Part shown: one piece after another, positions 1 through 7,353 of the stretch
Position numbering within the stretch: the stretch's first letter is position 1
Layout: the number at the start of each line of letters is the position of its first letter
Assembly (NCBI GenBank): GCA_004377275.1
Contig: SOIC01000112.1
Coordinates: 1-22,212, forward strand
Direction of reading: 5' to 3'
Source: Dehalococcoidia bacterium
Lineage (GTDB): Bacteria > Chloroflexota > Dehalococcoidia > E44-bin15
DNA length: 22,212 bases
Notes under the pieces: model-generated
Database searches by the model: none
The model's input: the letters and a program-made list of their open reading frames with translations, nothing else
Told to the model about the DNA's origin: nothing
Made by a program: the position numbers and the translations under genes

Positions 1-1777
1 AGACGGCGATGCCATAGGCAGCAGCTACACTGGCTATGTTGAGCAGGATAGCCTTGACCGGCAGCAGCACCGACTTGAAGAGCAATAGCAGCGCCAGATA
101 GGTGGTTACCCCAATGATGAGTAGGACCCAGGGGAAATGGCTGTACGTCTGATCCAATGTATCTTTCCGGTGAGCAGCTGCTCCAGTGACATAGGTCATT
201 AAGCCATCGGGCTCCAAACCACGTATGTAGGTCACCAGTTCCTCGGACTCCTCTGAGTAAGGATCGTTCTTGGGATACACCCGGACCAGGGTTGCTTGAT
301 CCGTGGTTAATTGGTCAAGAGCACCTTTTATTTGTGGATCTAGAATTGAGTCGGGATCGGCATACATGAACTGGTATTGATCGCTGGTTATCGATGGGTC
401 CAGGTTGACTATACTCTCGATACGGCTGACCTCATTGTGCTGCTCGATCTCGCGGGTAAAATCGTAGAGGGCCCCTACTTTATCGGGGTCGAGGATTGTG
501 CTATGAGTACTAACAGCTACCTGAATAGGTGCGAGCTCCCCAGCACCAAATCCTTCGCTGAGGACTTCGTATCCTTGCCGTGCCTCTGTAGTTACAGGAA
601 CAGCAGTGATGGGTGAGTTCTGTATATTGAGGCCTCCTACCGGCCATGAGAGTAGGCTGATGAAGGGAACTACCAATAAGAGCACCAAGGCCGGGTGCCT
701 CATCTCCCACCGCGCCAGCCGATACCAGAAGGTTCCCTCTCGCTGGGACTGGCGGAAGATGGCCAGCCGGTTGACACGGGGTCCGAGTATAGCCAGTAAA
801 GCGGGGACCAGGGTCAGGCCCGCCGCCAGTGCCATCATCAGCACTAGTACCCCGCCGATTCCAAAGGATCGAAGCGCGGGCATGCTAAAGCTTATCAAGG
901 CGCCGAAACCGATCATGCTGGTAATTGCTGCATAGAAGATGGTTTTACCGGAGGTAGCAACAGTGGTACCTACACTCTCCTTCACTTCCTTCCCGGCTCT
1001 CAATTCCTGACGAAAGCGGCTTACCATAATCAGGGCATAATCTATGCTGATGCCGAGTCCCACAAACGTTATCACGATCATACCGGATGTGGTTATCTGG
1101 GTGATTTGAGTCAGGAGAAAGACCAGTGCCATGGAAAGGGCTATGCTAACGCCGCCGATTACCAGGGGTAACCCTGCTGCCACAAGGCTACCGAAAACCA
1201 GTATGAGAACAAGGGCAACTAAAGGAAATGTATAAATCTCAGCTTTTTTAAAACTATCCATGGATGCCATTTCAACATCATAATAGACGGCTGCTTCACC
1301 GGTGACAAACATAGTTACATGAGGCTGTGGCTGCAATTTTTCCCTGACGTCTGGCACCAGCATAATTGTTTCAGTGTGGTCTCCGTCTACGCCGATTGCA
1401 ACGTATGTAGTATGGCCATCGGCGGAGATAAAGCGGGGGTATCCAGTGCTGCGATAGGTAATGGGCGGGTCGAGTTTCTCAATATCCTGCAGGCCAGCCA
1501 AAGCTTGATCCATCTCATCTAAGAATAGGGGATCTGTGGCCAGCAACGTATCGCTAGTAAAGACGATGGCCAGAAGGTTAGGTCTTATGCCCAACTCCTG
1601 TTCTAGGATCTTGTAGCCTTCAACTGCCTCTCCTGAATTCGTATAACTAGAAGAAGGGTTCAGGACATCCATTGCCATGGGAGCTACGACCGCGCCAAAT
1701 ATGAGCAGGCCACACCAGACCAGTATCACTGCGCGGCGGTGTCTGAAAACAACATAGCCCAAGCGCTTAAATGGCAT
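1..1777 (-). CDS. MMPL/RND-family exporter, C-terminus cut by window edge
   Basis: An open frame runs from ATG 1777 to the window edge, giving 592 codons without a stop. It has the MMPL (RND-superfamily) layout. A transmembrane helix (about residues 16-33) is followed by a first extracytoplasmic domain (about 34-175). Next comes a helix bundle containing GLGISIDYALIMVSRF with Asp246-Tyr247, the family's usual proton-relay position, then a second extracytoplasmic domain. The visible part ends as the second helix bundle starts (SVLLPVKAILLN, about 569 on). Family members use the proton gradient to export lipids, siderophores or drugs across the inner membrane; the substrate here cannot be told. 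The start has an AGG-containing SD site just upstream. The second helix bundle, normally another 150 or more residues, lies outside the window. The upstream gap carries a dyad and direct repeats that could be regulatory. Family assignment is secure. Confidence 0.9.
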   Translation of the reverse strand, partial: MPFKRLGYVVFRHRRAVILVWCGLLIFGAVVAPMAMDVLNPSSSYTNSGEAVEGYKILEQELGIRPNLLAIVFTSDTLLATDPLFLDEMDQALAGLQDIEKLDPPITYRSTGYPRFISADGHTTYVAIGVDGDHTETIMLVPDVREKLQPQPHVTMFVTGEAAVYYDVEMASMDSFKKAEIYTFPLVALVLILVFGSLVAAGLPLVIGGVSIALSMALVFLLTQITQITTSGMIVITFVGLGISIDYALIMVSRFRQELRAGKEVKESVGTTVATSGKTIFYAAITSMIGFGALISFSMPALRSFGIGGVLVLMMALAAGLTLVPALLAILGPRVNRLAIFRQSQREGTFWYRLARWEMRHPALVLLLVVPFISLLSWPVGGLNIQNSPITAVPVTTEARQGYEVLSEGFGAGELAPIQVAVSTHSTILDPDKVGALYDFTREIEQHNEVSRIESIVNLDPSITSDQYQFMYADPDSILDPQIKGALDQLTTDQATLVRVYPKNDPYSEESEELVTYIRGLEPDGLMTYVTGAAAHRKDTLDQTYSHFPWVLLIIGVTTYLALLLLFKSVLLPVKAILLNIASVAAAYGIAV

Positions 1778-1892
1778 TTTACCTGGCCCTCTCTATGTTC
1801 GGAATCCGATCCATAGCCATGTCCTACGGGTGTTTAGGGCAAATCCTATATAAAGTTTTATTGACAGACAGGACAGACGTCATTTCCTGATT

Positions 1893-1908
1893 AGGTATGC
1901 CTATACCT
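1893..1908. promoter_or_regulatory. operator-like dyad AGGTAT-N4-ATACCT upstream of MMPL gene
   Basis: Two perfect 6-bp arms are separated by GCCT, about 115 bp upstream of the MMPL exporter start. A nearby 7-bp direct repeat (GACAGAC, 1863-1869 and 1872-1878) lies between the dyad and the gene. Exporter genes are often controlled by TetR- or MarR-type repressors that bind such dyads. No regulator gene is visible here, so the role is inference. Confidence 0.35.
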
Positions 1909-2202
1909 GTTATAAGGGCCTGCCCCTCGTCGGGAGCAGAGCTAAAATGTGACCACGAACTAAGTAGCGTTTCATAAAGGTATTACGTAGTCGCTGTTTA
2001 TTTACTACAATGATTCGAGCCTGTCAATCCCTCAAGGCAGCGGCGCGCGGGAACATGCTGTCAGGTTCAAGGATGCGGGCAAGCACTGTGGCAGGTATAG
2101 CTGGACGCGTGCGCGTGCGGTTATTATGGCGACTTCTTTAAAACTGTCCTTTCTATTTCTGTGACAATGTAACAAAAAGCCAGAATGTGCAATCCATATC
2201 AA

Positions 2203-2248
2203 ATCAAAGAGACCGGGCATCCCTTGGAACACCCAGCCTCTCTTTGAT
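2203..2248 (-). terminator. long hairpin downstream of DUF5679 gene
   Basis: Perfect 10-bp arms, ATCAAAGAGA (2203-2212) and TCTCTTTGAT (2239-2248), enclose 26 nt with a further possible GGG/CCC pairing. It begins 26 nt past the DUF5679 stop on the minus strand and is followed by a T-containing but not pure U-tract. It most likely ends that transcript; it is longer than a textbook intrinsic terminator. Confidence 0.5.
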
Positions 2249-2273
2249 ATTCCTGGCAATCTAAATACTAGCT

Positions 2274-2414
2274 TTAACTCTTCCCTATTCTAAATACTTT
2301 GGTGCCACATTTCGGGCACACACCCTGAGTAGCAGGTCTCTTGTTTTTCATTACAATCGATTTCGGGTCCTTGATATCCACCTTTTTCCGACACTTCATA
2401 CAGTATGCCTGCAT
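2274..2414 (-). CDS. DUF5679 small zinc-ribbon protein
   Basis: This is a 46-residue protein with two CxxC knuckles, YCMKC near the N-terminus (Cys5/Cys8) and CPKC near the C-terminus, which together make one zinc ribbon. The segment between them is basic, with an RPATQGVCPKCGTK signature matching the DUF5679 family of tiny proteins common in Chloroflexota. The function is unknown; the ribbon suggests nucleic-acid or protein binding. An upstream in-frame start at 2525 would add 37 residues, but ATG 2414 is preferred because a strong GGAGG site sits 6-7 nt before it and the family starts there. A TTGACA/TATGCT promoter lies about 25 nt upstream, so the gene is probably monocistronic. A hairpin follows it. 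Confidence 0.85.
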   Translation of the reverse strand: MQAYCMKCRKKVDIKDPKSIVMKNKRPATQGVCPKCGTKVFRIGKS

Positions 2415-2438
2415 TAGTCCACCTCCTTTCTGTGGCGG

Positions 2439-2467
2439 AGCATAGACATTCACTGGAGAAATGTCAA
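2439..2467 (-). promoter_or_regulatory. sigma70-type promoter of DUF5679 gene
   Basis: The -35 TTGACA (2462-2467, all six consensus bases) and the -10 TATGCT (2439-2444, four of six) are 17 bp apart. The predicted start near 2432 leaves about 18 nt to the ATG, with the SD site in between. Confidence 0.6.
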
Positions 2468-2538
2468 TAATCCCTATTCTATGTGGCACAAAGTAGCCAG
2501 ATTCGCAACGTTTAGTAGGACCCACAATCTATCGAGCC

Positions 2539-3606
2539 CTATACGACCACCGACTCTTTCCTTGCCTTACTCCCGTTCCTACCCCCATTTCCACCAGCTC
2601 TACCCATCTTCACCCTCCCAAGATTCATCCTATCCATTGGCGAGAACTTCCTGTGCTGAACCCTGACTTGGGCTGAGGCAAGGGTTACATACCTTCTCAC
2701 CATCTCAAGGCTAGTATGGCCTAGGATCTGCTGAAGTGAGAACACGTCACCGCCATTTATTAGATAGTTCGTGGCAAAAGTGTGGCGGCAGAGGTGGGCG
2801 TGGAAGCGCTTTACTCCTGACTTCTGGGCTAGGCGTGAAAATATTAGCCTCACTGCATTCCAGCTTAGAGATCTTCCTTCGAGGGTCAGGAATAGATTCT
2901 CCTCATCGCTAGAAAGTGGCTCGGGCCGGAAGTGAAAAACGTACCTTTGAAGCGCCTTTTCAGCAACGCCGCCAATAGGCACGATCCGCTCCTTTGAACC
3001 CTTGCCCATTACCTTGACGTAACCTAAATCAATATGCGAATGAGCCATCTTCAGATTCGTTATTTCCGATAACCTGAGTCCTGTGTCTAGCATCATAATC
3101 ACAATAGCTGTGTCCCTGCATCCTGATGCTGTATTAGGATCCAGGCACGACAGGATCTTCTGAATCTCATCCTCCCTCAAGACTTCAACCAGTTTGTAAG
3201 GTGCTTTCGGTGGCTTAAGGTCAGCCAGCAAGCTTTCCTCGGTATAGCCCTCCCTTTGCAGCCAATTAAAGAACGCCCGGAGGCCACGGACGTACGTCTG
3301 CACACTGATAGCAGCTAGATTGCCGTTGGGATGCGGCATGTAAGGATGATTGGTCCACCTTGTCTTGGTCTGAAGGTGAAGGATGAACTCCCGTACTATT
3401 GGCATATCAACATCGCTTAATTGAGCAGAGTATCCTTCCTGCTTCAGATACCTGGCGAGATATGCTATCACTCTGGAATACCACTCAATAGTTCTGGGAG
3501 ATTTACCCTCACTGCGGTTGTAGGCCTCATAGTGCCTTGCCAGTTTTTCCAGGGGAATATTGCCTTTCTCCAACTCATGCCACCTTCTGTTCTTAGCTCT
3601 CACCAC
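2539..3606 (-). CDS. tyrosine site-specific recombinase (integrase)
   Basis: This 355-residue tyrosine recombinase cuts and rejoins DNA through a 3'-phosphotyrosine. The N-terminal SAM-like core-binding domain spans about residues 16-120 and the catalytic domain about 140-320. All catalytic residues are visible: Arg178 (TGLRLSE), Lys202 (GKGSKE), His271-x-x-Arg274 (HLCRH), His297 (LGHTS) and Tyr306. The C-terminus carries a Gly/Arg/Lys-rich tail (about 330-350) beyond the normal fold, possibly an extra DNA contact. It starts at GTG 3606 with GGAAGGAG about 10 nt upstream; GTG 3603 is an alternative. A 10-bp-arm dyad lies directly upstream. The gene reads away from the 3' end of a tRNA-Arg gene about 180 bp away, the classical position of an integrase for a tRNA-targeted element. 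It is distinct from the housekeeping XerD at 14118. Confidence 0.92.
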   Translation of the reverse strand: MVRAKNRRWHELEKGNIPLEKLARHYEAYNRSEGKSPRTIEWYSRVIAYLARYLKQEGYSAQLSDVDMPIVREFILHLQTKTRWTNHPYMPHPNGNLAAISVQTYVRGLRAFFNWLQREGYTEESLLADLKPPKAPYKLVEVLREDEIQKILSCLDPNTASGCRDTAIVIMMLDTGLRLSEITNLKMAHSHIDLGYVKVMGKGSKERIVPIGGVAEKALQRYVFHFRPEPLSSDEENLFLTLEGRSLSWNAVRLIFSRLAQKSGVKRFHAHLCRHTFATNYLINGGDVFSLQQILGHTSLEMVRRYVTLASAQVRVQHRKFSPMDRMNLGRVKMGRAGGNGGRNGSKARKESVVV

Positions 3607-3626
3607 TATACTAAGCTCCTTCCCTT

Positions 3627-3654
3627 GGAACAGTCAAAAATATGTGACTGTTCC
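3627..3654. promoter_or_regulatory. perfect dyad in integrase leader
   Basis: The arms GGAACAGTCA (3627-3636) and TGACTGTTCC (3645-3654) are perfectly complementary over 10 bp around an 8-nt AT-rich loop. The dyad ends only a few bases before the integrase SD site. It could be an operator for a repressor or excisionase, a recombinase arm-type site, or an mRNA hairpin limiting translation. The structure is certain; the role is not. Confidence 0.5.
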
Positions 3655-3698
3655 GTGATATGTTTGTGAGCCTTGTGTGATGAGAAATCTTTGACTAG

Positions 3699-3709
3699 GC
3701 AGTGGGTCG
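3699..3709 (+). repeat. inverted copy of a tRNA-Arg internal segment
   Basis: GCAGTGGGTCG at 3699-3709 on the plus strand equals the anticodon-stem/variable-loop segment of the minus-strand tRNA (complement at 3815-3825). Matching resumes after one mismatch with GAG, giving 14 of 15 bases. The copy therefore lies inverted relative to the tRNA, between the tRNA terminator and the integrase. Confidence 0.55.
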
Positions 3710-3743
3710 CGAGAAAGAGAAATTTCGACTCAATTACTTGTTG

Positions 3744-3782
3744 AAAAAGTAGTGGGGATCCCTTTCAGAATCCCCTCTTTTT
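3744..3782 (-). terminator. intrinsic terminator after tRNA-Arg
   Basis: On the minus strand, GGGGAT and ATCCCC (plus coordinates 70-75 and 54-59 of the 3700s) form a 6-bp stem around a 10-nt loop. An A-tract before and a T-tract after (plus strand 3744-3748) extend the pairing. The structure starts a few bases after the tRNA CCA end. Confidence 0.7.
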
Positions 3783-3787
3783 GTAGC

Positions 3788-3863
<76 letters not shown>

Positions 3864-3885
3864 TCTTTTGCGCCTGCTCTTCGTC

Positions 3886-3915
3886 ATTTTAGCACCTCGC
3901 TGGAGGATCTGACAA
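3886..3915 (-). promoter_or_regulatory. promoter of tRNA-Arg
   Basis: The -35 TTGTCA (3910-3915) and -10 TAAAAT (3886-3891) are 18 bp apart, each with five of six consensus bases. The predicted start near 3879 gives a short 5' trailer before the tRNA at 3863. Confidence 0.6.
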
Positions 3916-3993
3916 GTGAAGTTAGTCGACCTTTACTGGCTCAACTCATAGGAGGACAATAGTTACTTTGACCTCCCCTTGTCAGCGGCAAGA

Positions 3994-4551
3994 CTAAACT
4001 GTATCCGGCAGCAGCGCTGCCAGGGCCTGGCCATATTTCTGGTAGGTGGCGTCATCGAATAGAACGAAAACTACCTCCTCCAGGGACTCCTGCTGATGGA
4101 GGAAGTCAATGACCGTCTCGAGGGCTACCGCTGCAGCAAGCCTCACCGGGTATCCATAGGCCCCGGTGCTTAGCGATGGGAAGGAGACACTCTTCAGGCC
4201 GTTGGCTACTGCTACCCTCAAGCTCTGGCGATAGGCGCTTGCCAGAAGCTCAGGCTCTCCACTTTGACCACCATGCCACACCGGGCCTACGGTGTGTATG
4301 ACATGCCTTGCCTTAAGGTTGCCTCCGGTGGTAATCACCGCTTCGCCGGTGGGCAGGCGCCCTTGCCGTGAAACGATTTGCTTACACTCTTCCAGGATAG
4401 CCGGCCCCCCGGCACGGTGGATCGCCCCATCTACTCCACCACCACCCATCAGGCCTGAATTGGCAGCATTGACAATGGCGTCGGAGCTTTGCCTGGTGAT
4501 ATCCCCCTGAAGCAATGAGAGCTTGGTCTTATTGATCAGATTTTCATTCAT
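3994..4551 (-). CDS. macrodomain ADP-ribose hydrolase (O-acetyl-ADP-ribose deacetylase type)
   Basis: This 185-residue stand-alone macrodomain belongs to the YmdB/MacroD type. Members bind ADP-ribose and remove acetyl or ADP-ribosyl groups from O-acetyl-ADP-ribose or proteins in the cytoplasm. Hallmarks seen are QGDIT (15-19), NAAN (28-31), GGGGVDGAIH (36-45, with the aspartate used in MacroD-type catalysis) and STGAYGYP (128-135), which wraps the distal ribose and phosphates. Length matches the family. The ATG at 4551 has a clear AAAGGAG site upstream. It lies between tRNA-Arg and the thiolase terminator, so it is probably its own transcription unit, though no convincing promoter was found. 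No NAD-dependent deacetylase or ADP-ribosyltransferase neighbour gives a substrate clue. Confidence 0.9.
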   Translation of the reverse strand: MNENLINKTKLSLLQGDITRQSSDAIVNAANSGLMGGGGVDGAIHRAGGPAILEECKQIVSRQGRLPTGEAVITTGGNLKARHVIHTVGPVWHGGQSGEPELLASAYRQSLRVAVANGLKSVSFPSLSTGAYGYPVRLAAAVALETVIDFLHQQESLEEVVFVLFDDATYQKYGQALAALLPDTV

Positions 4552-4600
4552 TTAACTCCTTTTGCCTCTTCGTTCTTTCGCTCGTTCCCGTTAATAGGAA

Positions 4601-4630
4601 GAGGGCTCCCTGAAACAACAGCGAGCCCTC
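4601..4630 (-). terminator. hairpin ending the thiolase unit
   Basis: GAGGGCTC (4601-4608) and GAGCCCTC (4623-4630) form a perfect GC-rich 8-bp stem, 11 nt beyond the thiolase stop on the minus strand. It is followed there by TTCCTATT, a weak U-tract. It separates the thiolase from the macrodomain gene. Confidence 0.6.
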
Positions 4631-4641
4631 CTGTCAATGCA

Positions 4642-5823
4642 CTAGAGGCCCAGGATGGCGACCCCGACCACACTCCAGGGGGGATAGCCACCCATGTTGT
4701 GGGTGAGCCCCAGTTTGGGATTTTTTATTTGGCGGTCTCCTGACTTCCCCTGGAGCTGCTTGTATATCTCATATATCATCCTTATTCCCGAAGCGGCAAT
4801 GGGGTGTCCGAAGCACTTGAGCCCACCATCTGGCTGAATCGGTAGACCTCCATCGAGATCGAAGAAACCGGACTCGATGTCCTCCCGCACCTTACCCCGC
4901 GGGCTGAACTGAAGGTCCTCCATGGTCACTGCCTCGGTGATGGAGAAGCAGTCATGTACCTCGGCCATGCTTATTTCTTCGCGAGGATGGTTAATCCCCG
5001 CCTCTTTATAGGCCCTGATCCCGCACTGGTAACCCGTCTCCGCATGGGTGTAATCGTATTCGGTATACCACATATCCGCGCCGGAGGCGGCAGCTATCTG
5101 GAGTGACTTGATGTAGACAGGATCTTCGCGGAATTTCTTCGCGTCCTCGGCGCGTACCAGGATGGCTGCTGCAGAGCCGTCGCTGACACCACAACAATCG
5201 AAAAGACCCAATGGCCAGGCGATTATAGGGGCATTAATAATATCATCGAGAGAAACCGCCCGGCGCAGATGAGCCTTGGGGTTGTTCAAGCCATTCTGGT
5301 GGCTCTTCCAGGAGACCCTGGCGATCATTCGCTTCCCCTCATCGGGCGATAAGCCGTAACGGGAAAAATACCTGGTAGCCATCATGGCATATACGCCGGG
5401 GCCTGACATGTTGGGCATGGTGAGGAACTCTGCTGGAGTTTTGAGGTCGGGAAGGCCACCATAGCCAACGTCCTTTAGCTTCTCGACGCCGACAGCGAGC
5501 GCCATGTCACAGCAATTGGAGGCAAGGGCATAGGCTGCCCCCCGCAGCGCCTCTGTGCCACTGGCGCAGGCATTCTCCACGTGGGTTACTGGTAGGTACT
5601 GCAGTTTTAACGTTTGAGATAGCTGCAAACCGGTAAACCCCTGCATCGAATAGAGAGCAGCCCACCAGGCAGCATCTATATCTTTCTTATCAACTCCGGC
5701 ATCCTCTATACACTCCTTGTAGGCCTCAACCATGAGATCCTCACCGCTCATATCCCAGCGCTCCCCGAATCTGGTACAGCCCATCCCGATTATGGCGACT
5801 TTATCCTTTATCCCTTGTGTCAT
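4642..5823 (-). CDS. SCP2-type thiolase (acetyl-CoA acetyltransferase family)
   Basis: A thiolase-fold protein of 393 residues, the family's normal length. The nucleophile is present as Cys86 in ENACASG, and the general-base histidine is His340 in GHPIAASG. The usual NEAF loop is replaced by HDCF (His290), and the second catalytic cysteine (normally CxGGG near the C-terminus) is replaced by HNMGG. Both changes are typical of the lipid-transfer (SCP-x) thiolase subfamily, whose members make or break beta-ketoacyl-CoA or act as aldolases on CoA esters. It lies 18 nt after the HMGCS-like/DUF35 gene and surely shares its transcript. In archaea and in several degradation pathways, thiolases of this class need a DUF35 partner, so these two products probably form one complex. 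An SD-like AAGGAGGA precedes the ATG. The substrate is unknown. Confidence 0.9.
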   Translation of the reverse strand: MTQGIKDKVAIIGMGCTRFGERWDMSGEDLMVEAYKECIEDAGVDKKDIDAAWWAALYSMQGFTGLQLSQTLKLQYLPVTHVENACASGTEALRGAAYALASNCCDMALAVGVEKLKDVGYGGLPDLKTPAEFLTMPNMSGPGVYAMMATRYFSRYGLSPDEGKRMIARVSWKSHQNGLNNPKAHLRRAVSLDDIINAPIIAWPLGLFDCCGVSDGSAAAILVRAEDAKKFREDPVYIKSLQIAAASGADMWYTEYDYTHAETGYQCGIRAYKEAGINHPREEISMAEVHDCFSITEAVTMEDLQFSPRGKVREDIESGFFDLDGGLPIQPDGGLKCFGHPIAASGIRMIYEIYKQLQGKSGDRQIKNPKLGLTHNMGGYPPWSVVGVAILGL

Positions 5824-5841
5824 CTCAAAAATTCCTCCTTC

Positions 5842-7281
5842 TTAAACCCTTGCAGGTACTGCTTTCCACGTATAGCCAGTAACGCCGCGATCATAGTACT
5901 TCCGACGGAAAGTACATTCAATTGGCATTCCTACTTCGACTTCGTCTAGATCACAATCGGTTAGGTTAAATTGAGCACGCCCACCACCCTCGAAATCGAT
6001 TACTCCATATAGTTCGGGCGGGTCGGGGGTATAGACAAGATTGTCGCCGGTATAGGTGAAGATGTGCCCTATTTTATCGGAGAAGCGGTACTCATCCATC
6101 TCATCGACTGCGCCGCAGTCTGGTTTTACACATATGTGCTGGGGTGGAAGCTGGGGGGTGCCGCAGCGCTTGCACCTCGATCCCACCAGAGCCAAAGCCT
6201 TCTTTCGATCTCGCCATAATACCGATGATGATGACGGAACCGCCTCTTCACCTCGCCCGGCGATATCTATGGCAAGAACCTGTTTGAAGGTCACATACTT
6301 TTCGTAGCTGGGCAGGTCCTTTTTGTTGGCCAAGCTGTTCTTTACACCCTTTCTCCCCTTAATACTTTTAATCTCAGGTGTTACCTCTAAAAGCATGGTA
6401 TCGCTTCCATTTCCATAGCTGGCGACGATTATTTTATCCCCCGGCTTGGCATCCTCCAGCGCTGCTACCAGGAGCATCAACGGGTTCGCCGTGCCGGTTA
6501 GGCCTACCGTAGTAAACATGTGCTCCTGGAGCTGATCGGGCTCAAAGCCCAACTGCTTGCCGATATTAGCGTGAGCGCGAACGTACATACAGGGATAGCA
6601 GACCTTAGCTATGTCTTTAGGATTGATGTTGTACTTGTTCATTAGCCCGCTTATGGCTTCAGGGATGAATTTGCTGTATCCCTGGTCACGAACCCATCGG
6701 TCTTCCCAGATTCGGTTAAACCTCTCTCCTTCATGCCTCCAGTGATCCATGAAGTCGTACGATATGGAGTGGCTGCCCTCCAGTGTTGCGATGACTTTTT
6801 TATCTCCCAGTACTAGAGCGGCAGCACCGTCACCGTACATTTCCTCTTGGAAGCTGCCAGCCGGACCAAGGCGGCAATCGGAGGCACAGACCAGAATGCT
6901 TTTCGCCGATCCCGATTTAATGGTATCACCTGCCACAAGTAGAGCGGTGGTTCCGGCCTTAACCGAATCGGTGAAATCAGCTGTGCGGATCTCCGGAATA
7001 AGATCAAGCGCGGTAGCGATTATTCCCGCATTCAGCCTTTCCTTATAGGACGCAGTGGTGGTGGCAAAATACAGGCCATCCAGCTTACTCCGATCTAGCC
7101 CGGTTAAGCAATCCACGCCTGCATTCACTGCCATGCTGAGGCTGTCCTCATCATAATTGCCTACCGCCTTTTCACCTGGCATTATTGTTGCTTGGTTCAC
7201 AAAACCGATAGACCCATATATAGTCATTCGGTTAATTCGGTACCGTGGGATGTAGGCACCATAAGAAGTGATTCCGACCAT
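5842..7281 (-). CDS. HMG-CoA-synthase-like protein fused to C-terminal DUF35 (zinc ribbon + OB fold) domain
   Basis: This 479-residue protein has two parts. Residues 1 to about 340 follow the HMG-CoA synthase/KAS III thiolase fold, with EMYGDGAAALVLG (147-159), His237 in VRAHANIGKQLGF, and YGNGSD (289-294), all recognisable from archaeal HMG-CoA synthases. Residues about 350-479 are a DUF35 domain: a zinc ribbon with Cys370, Cys373, Cys384 and Cys389, then an OB fold (IFTYTGDNLVYTPDPPELYGVIDFEGGGR). The nucleophile position, normally ACKAGT, reads SVKAGT here, so Val107 replaces the catalytic Cys. It is therefore unlikely to be a true HMG-CoA synthase. DUF35 usually bridges the thiolase and synthase as a separate subunit. 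The SD site AAGGAGAG precedes ATG 7281, and the thiolase gene follows 18 nt later. The fold is secure; the activity is unknown. Confidence 0.88.
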   Translation of the reverse strand: MVGITSYGAYIPRYRINRMTIYGSIGFVNQATIMPGEKAVGNYDEDSLSMAVNAGVDCLTGLDRSKLDGLYFATTTASYKERLNAGIIATALDLIPEIRTADFTDSVKAGTTALLVAGDTIKSGSAKSILVCASDCRLGPAGSFQEEMYGDGAAALVLGDKKVIATLEGSHSISYDFMDHWRHEGERFNRIWEDRWVRDQGYSKFIPEAISGLMNKYNINPKDIAKVCYPCMYVRAHANIGKQLGFEPDQLQEHMFTTVGLTGTANPLMLLVAALEDAKPGDKIIVASYGNGSDTMLLEVTPEIKSIKGRKGVKNSLANKKDLPSYEKYVTFKQVLAIDIAGRGEEAVPSSSSVLWRDRKKALALVGSRCKRCGTPQLPPQHICVKPDCGAVDEMDEYRFSDKIGHIFTYTGDNLVYTPDPPELYGVIDFEGGGRAQFNLTDCDLDEVEVGMPIECTFRRKYYDRGVTGYTWKAVPARV

Positions 7282-7318
7282 CTATCTCTCCTTTCTTCTC
7301 CTTGATGGCATCCATATT

Positions 7319-7348
7319 AAGATAGCGCGTTTTGACAGGACGTGTCAA
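7319..7348 (-). promoter_or_regulatory. promoter with overlapping operator-like dyad for the HMGCS-like/thiolase operon
   Basis: The -35 TTGACA (7343-7348, perfect) and -10 TATCTT (7319-7324, four of six) are 18 bp apart. The -35 is one arm of a perfect dyad TTGACA-N5-TGTCAA (7332-7348). A repressor bound there would block RNA polymerase. TetR-family regulators of fatty-acid genes often use such dyads; no regulator gene lies nearby. Confidence 0.5.
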
Positions 7349-7353
7349 TCGGG

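Larger units (their letters stand above)
1778..2273. other. gene-free stretch between MMPL gene and DUF5679 gene
   Basis: I see no convincing gene in these 496 bases. They hold a direct repeat (GACAGAC at 1863-1869 and 1872-1878), a perfect dyad at 1893-1908, and a long hairpin at 2203-2248 that ends the DUF5679 unit. The middle part (about 1910-2200) shows no tRNA, no clear RNA fold and no promoter I can defend. A 75-codon frame on the minus strand crosses the hairpin and lacks any family resemblance, so it is left out. Confidence 0.6.

Noticed and set aside
606..935. 109-codon plus-strand frame
   Set aside because: It lies opposite the MMPL coding region, whose own frame is open and shows family motifs; this is an antisense shadow.
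2012..2020. GATTCGAGC resembling a tRNA T-loop, possible second attachment site for the integrase
   Set aside because: Only about eight bases match, the flanks do not pair as a T-arm, and no further match to the tRNA 3' end follows.
2032..2259. 75-codon minus-strand frame in the gene-free stretch
   Set aside because: It runs through the hairpin at 2203-2248, has no clear SD site and looks like no known protein.
5842..7281. Naming the gene a mevalonate-pathway HMG-CoA synthase
   Set aside because: The catalytic cysteine is absent and no other mevalonate gene is near, so only the fold is claimed.
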